Of a stretch of DNA of 64,000 nucleotides, positions 61,918 to 64,000 are shown in pieces. Both the position numbers and the translations under genes were made by a program. The number at the start of each line of letters is the position of its first letter. Within the stretch, counting starts at the first letter, position 1. The DNA is taken from positions 528,011-592,010 of the forward strand of contig NZ_KB910516.1 of NCBI RefSeq assembly GCF_000372825.1, given 5' to 3'. The notes below the pieces were generated by a model. The model did not search any database. It saw only the letters and a list, made by a program, of their open reading frames with translations, and was not told the DNA's origin. Source of the DNA: Methylobacterium sp. 77 (GTDB lineage Bacteria > Pseudomonadota > Alphaproteobacteria > Rhizobiales > Beijerinckiaceae).

Positions 61918-62211
61918 ATGACCGATAAGTTCGAGGAACTCTCCGCTCCCCCCGATGCTGTCGAGAATGGTGGCATCGAAGTCATCCGCGCCAGCGTCGT
62001 GGACGGCGCGGTGAGCGTGGCCCTGAGACGCTCGTTCGACGATCCCTTTACCTGGGGGCGACTTCTCATCGACCTCGCCCGTCAGGCTGCGCGCATCTAC
62101 GCGCTTGAGACGGAGATGTCGGAGGAGGAGGCGTTCGACCGCATCCGCGCCGGCCTCGAATCCGAGAATTTCGACCCTGACATGCCGCCCGGCGGCAACA
62201 CGCTGAACTGA
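61918..62211 (+). CDS. DUF5076-like protein in the pdh operon
   Basis: A 97-residue protein between pdhB and pdhC. It has the text ASVVDGAVSVALRRSFDDP, WGRLLIDLARQAARIYALET and EEEAFDRIRAGLESENF, which I take as a DUF5076-type domain: a beta sheet plus two helices. No catalytic motif or signal peptide. Its fixed place inside the pdh operon suggests a role with pyruvate dehydrogenase, such as assembly or control, but no biochemical evidence is known to me. The palindromic element lies just upstream and pdhC starts 42 bases downstream. Confidence 0.75.
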   Translation: MTDKFEELSAPPDAVENGGIEVIRASVVDGAVSVALRRSFDDPFTWGRLLIDLARQAARIYALETEMSEEEAFDRIRAGLESENFDPDMPPGGNTLN

Positions 62212-62253
62212 ACGCCCAATACGCGCGCCCGCCGACGATCAGGAACCCTGCCC

Positions 62254-63651
62254 ATGCCCGTCAACGTCCTGATGCCCGCCCTGTCGCCGACGATGGAGAA
62301 GGGCAACCTCGCCAAATGGCTCAAGAAGGAGGGCGACGCGGTGAAATCCGGCGACGTCCTCGCCGAGATCGAAACCGATAAGGCGACGATGGAAGTCGAG
62401 GCCATCGACGAAGGCATCCTCGCCAAGATCATCGTGGCCGAGGGCACCGCCGACGTGCCGGTGAACGACCTCATCGCCATCATCGCCTCCGAGGGCGAGG
62501 ACCCGGCCACCGTCCAGGCCTCGGGCAACGGCGCGGCCAAGGCGGAGGCTCCCAAGGAGCCGGCCAAGGCCGACACGGCTGCACAGAACACGACGCCCGG
62601 CGGCGGCCACATGTCCCACGAGCGGGTGAACGAGGCACCTGATGGGGCCAAGCCCGGAGCTTCGGCAGCCTCGTCCGGCGGTCGCGTCGTCGCTTCGCCG
62701 CTCGCCAAGCGCATCGCCAAGCTGGAAGGGATCGATCTCTCGGCCGTCTCCGGGTCCGGCCCGCAAGGCCGCGTGATCGAGCGCGACGTCCGCGCCGCCA
62801 TCGCCAGCGGCTCGGCCAAGGTCGGCGCTCCGAAGGCGGCGGCTCCGGCATCCGCACCGGCCGCCGCCCCGGCTCAGGCCGCAGCACCCGCGAAGGCCGC
62901 GGCCCAGGGGCTCACGACCGATCAGGTCCGTGGCTTCTACCAGAAGGGCGCCTACGAAGAGGTTCCCCTCGACGGCATGCGCAAGACCATCGCCAAGCGC
63001 CTCACCGAGGCGATGCAGGTGGCGCCGCACTTCTATCTCACGGTGGATTGCGAACTCGACGCGCTGATGGCCCTGCGTGAGCAGCTCAACAAGAGCGCCG
63101 GCTCCACCAAGGACGGCAAGCCGCTGTTCAAGCTCTCGGTCAACGACTTCGTCATCAAGGCGATGGGCCTCGCGCTGATGCGGGTGCCGGCCGCCAATGC
63201 CGTCTGGGCCGAGGACCGGATCCTGCGCTTCAACAACGCCGAGGTCGGCGTGGCTGTCGCCATCGACGGCGGCCTGTTCACCCCGGTGATCCGCAAGGCC
63301 GACCAGAAGACCCTCTCCACCATCTCCAACGAGATGAAGGATTTCGCCGGCCGGGCGCGGGCCAAGAAGCTGAAGCCGGAGGAGTATCAGGGCGGCGTCA
63401 CCTCCGTCTCGAACCTCGGCATGTTCGGCATCAAGCACTTCACGGCGGTGATCAACCCGCCGCAATCCTCGATCCTGGCGGTGGGTGCCGGCGAGAAGCG
63501 TGTCGTGGTCAAGGACGGCGCACCGGCCGTGGTCCAGGTGATGACCGCCACCCTCTCCTGCGACCACCGCGTCCTCGACGGGGCTCTGGGCGCCGAGCTG
63601 ATCTCGGCCTTCAAGGGCCTGATCGAGAACCCGATGGGGCTTCTGGTGTGA
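62254..63651 (+). CDS. pdhC: Dihydrolipoamide acetyltransferase (PDH E2)
   Basis: A 465-residue core enzyme of pyruvate dehydrogenase that passes acetyl groups to CoA. Residues 1-80 are a lipoyl domain nearly identical to that of pdhB (lipoyl Lys43 in [11 protein letters not shown]). A linker rich in Ala and Pro follows. The E1/E3-binding domain is at about 148-190 ([20 protein letters not shown], then [15 protein letters not shown]). The catalytic domain begins near 230 ([20 protein letters not shown]) and ends with [16 protein letters not shown], where the His and Asp catalyse transfer. E3 (lpd) should follow in the genome beyond the window. Confidence 0.95.
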   Translation: MPVNVLMPALSPTMEKGNLAKWLKKEGDAVKSGDVLAEIETDKATMEVEAIDEGILAKIIVAEGTADVPVNDLIAIIASEGEDPATVQASGNGAAKAEAPKEPAKADTAAQNTTPGGGHMSHERVNEAPDGAKPGASAASSGGRVVASPLAKRIAKLEGIDLSAVSGSGPQGRVIERDVRAAIASGSAKVGAPKAAAPASAPAAAPAQAAAPAKAAAQGLTTDQVRGFYQKGAYEEVPLDGMRKTIAKRLTEAMQVAPHFYLTVDCELDALMALREQLNKSAGSTKDGKPLFKLSVNDFVIKAMGLALMRVPAANAVWAEDRILRFNNAEVGVAVAIDGGLFTPVIRKADQKTLSTISNEMKDFAGRARAKKLKPEEYQGGVTSVSNLGMFGIKHFTAVINPPQSSILAVGAGEKRVVVKDGAPAVVQVMTATLSCDHRVLDGALGAELISAFKGLIENPMGLLV

Positions 63652-64000
63652 CCAGACCGACGTTCCGGCTCGTTTCGGCCTTGCTCGCCGGACTCGGTCT
63701 CTCGGCCTGTGTCTCGGCCGAAGATCGTGCGGCGAACGAGGCGAAGGTTCTCTCCGCAAGAGACGATGCCGGACTTCGTCCAGAGCGCAAGCGGATGAGC
63801 CTCGATGACGCGAAGGTCGCGTTCGTCGGCAAGACGAGGAACGTCAAGGCGTATCAGTTCGGCTCGCAGGTCAGTTACATGGCCCCGGACGGCTCGGTGT
63901 ATCTCTGGTTTCCCGGCAACCCCGTGGTGCTTCAGGGCAAGTGGAGCTTCAAGGAATCCGGAGGCTTCCGTCCCTATGCCGGGAAGCCTGTGAGCGAGAC
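63648..64000 (+). CDS. Lipoprotein of unknown function, cut by the window end
   Basis: The first 117 residues of an open frame that runs off the window. It starts with GTG overlapping the pdhC stop by 4 bases. The signal peptide ([18 protein letters not shown]) ends in a lipobox with the cysteine at residue 21. The mature part has [20 protein letters not shown], then [20 protein letters not shown] and [20 protein letters not shown], which looks like a small beta-rich domain. I do not assign it to a family with confidence. It seems coupled to pdhC translation although it is an envelope protein, so the coupling may be only positional. Confidence 0.65.
   Translation, partial: MTRPTFRLVSALLAGLGLSACVSAEDRAANEAKVLSARDDAGLRPERKRMSLDDAKVAFVGKTRNVKAYQFGSQVSYMAPDGSVYLWFPGNPVVLQGKWSFKESGGFRPYAGKPVSE

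Overview
The window looks like chromosome of a high-GC alphaproteobacterium, most likely Methylobacterium/Methylorubrum or a close relative in the Hyphomicrobiales. The main support is two enzymes of the ethylmalonyl-CoA pathway (methylsuccinyl-CoA dehydrogenase and mesaconyl-CoA hydratase). Further support comes from a pyruvate dehydrogenase E1-beta with a fused lipoyl domain, an NdvA-type glucan exporter, an Irr-box-like iron element and uniformly GC-rich coding on both strands. There is no phage, integrase, IS element or CRISPR array. Coding is dense and most 4-base or 1-base gene overlaps mark clear operons.

Layout. 1-701: no supported gene. 0.7-9.6 kb: envelope functions (MscS-type channel with DUF3772, CAP-domain lipoprotein, MotAB stator pair, NdvA-like ABC exporter, transglutaminase-like protein, YihY membrane protein). 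9.8-21.1 kb: EamA permease, mcd, a strong bidirectional terminator, an RND efflux pair, L,D-transpeptidase, TSUP permease, mch, YggT and tRNA-Ala(CGC). 21.4-23.6 kb: a divergent pair, an ECF sigma factor and a siderophore-type acetyltransferase, with an Irr/ICE-like palindrome between them. 23.6-37.2 kb: a guanidine-assimilation locus. 37.2-44 kb: ureD, sseA, RhlE-type helicase and small proteins. 44-51.1 kb: a divergently arranged peptide-modification system (metallopeptidase versus transglutaminase-DUF2126, ATP-grasp/alpha-E and transglutaminase). 51.1-58.6 kb: aquaporin, an acyl-carrier-protein / ligase / PLP-decarboxylase trio, Asp/Glu racemase, two LysR regulators and MntR. 58.7-64 kb: FtsB-like protein and the pdhA-pdhB-DUF5076-pdhC operon, ending in a lipoprotein cut by the window edge.

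The most notable system is at 23.6-37.2 kb. The genes would normally be labelled urea carboxylase, urea-amidolyase-associated proteins and allophanate hydrolase. However, the leader of the first DUF1989 gene carries two tandem hairpins with ACGA loops, the signature of a guanidine-II riboswitch. The four downstream genes therefore read as carboxyguanidine deiminase subunits, guanidine carboxylase and allophanate hydrolase, which together convert guanidine to ammonia and CO2. Upstream in the same direction lie a TauABC/SsuABC-type ABC importer, a creatininase-family amidohydrolase, a type III glutamine synthetase-like ligase and a cupin. Divergent from them is a NikR-like regulator that has lost two of the four nickel ligands and faces a palindromic operator candidate.

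A second point is repeat biology. A palindromic repeat of about 130 bp occurs twice, in opposite orientations, inside open reading frames of this same locus (carboxylase and ABC permease), where it is translated without stops. Other REP/BIME-like palindromes sit in the gaps of the pdh operon and behind ndvA. A third point is the carrier-protein trio, whose composition resembles the butirosin-type ACP/ligase/decarboxylase logic and exosortase-A-associated genes, although no exosortase is present here.
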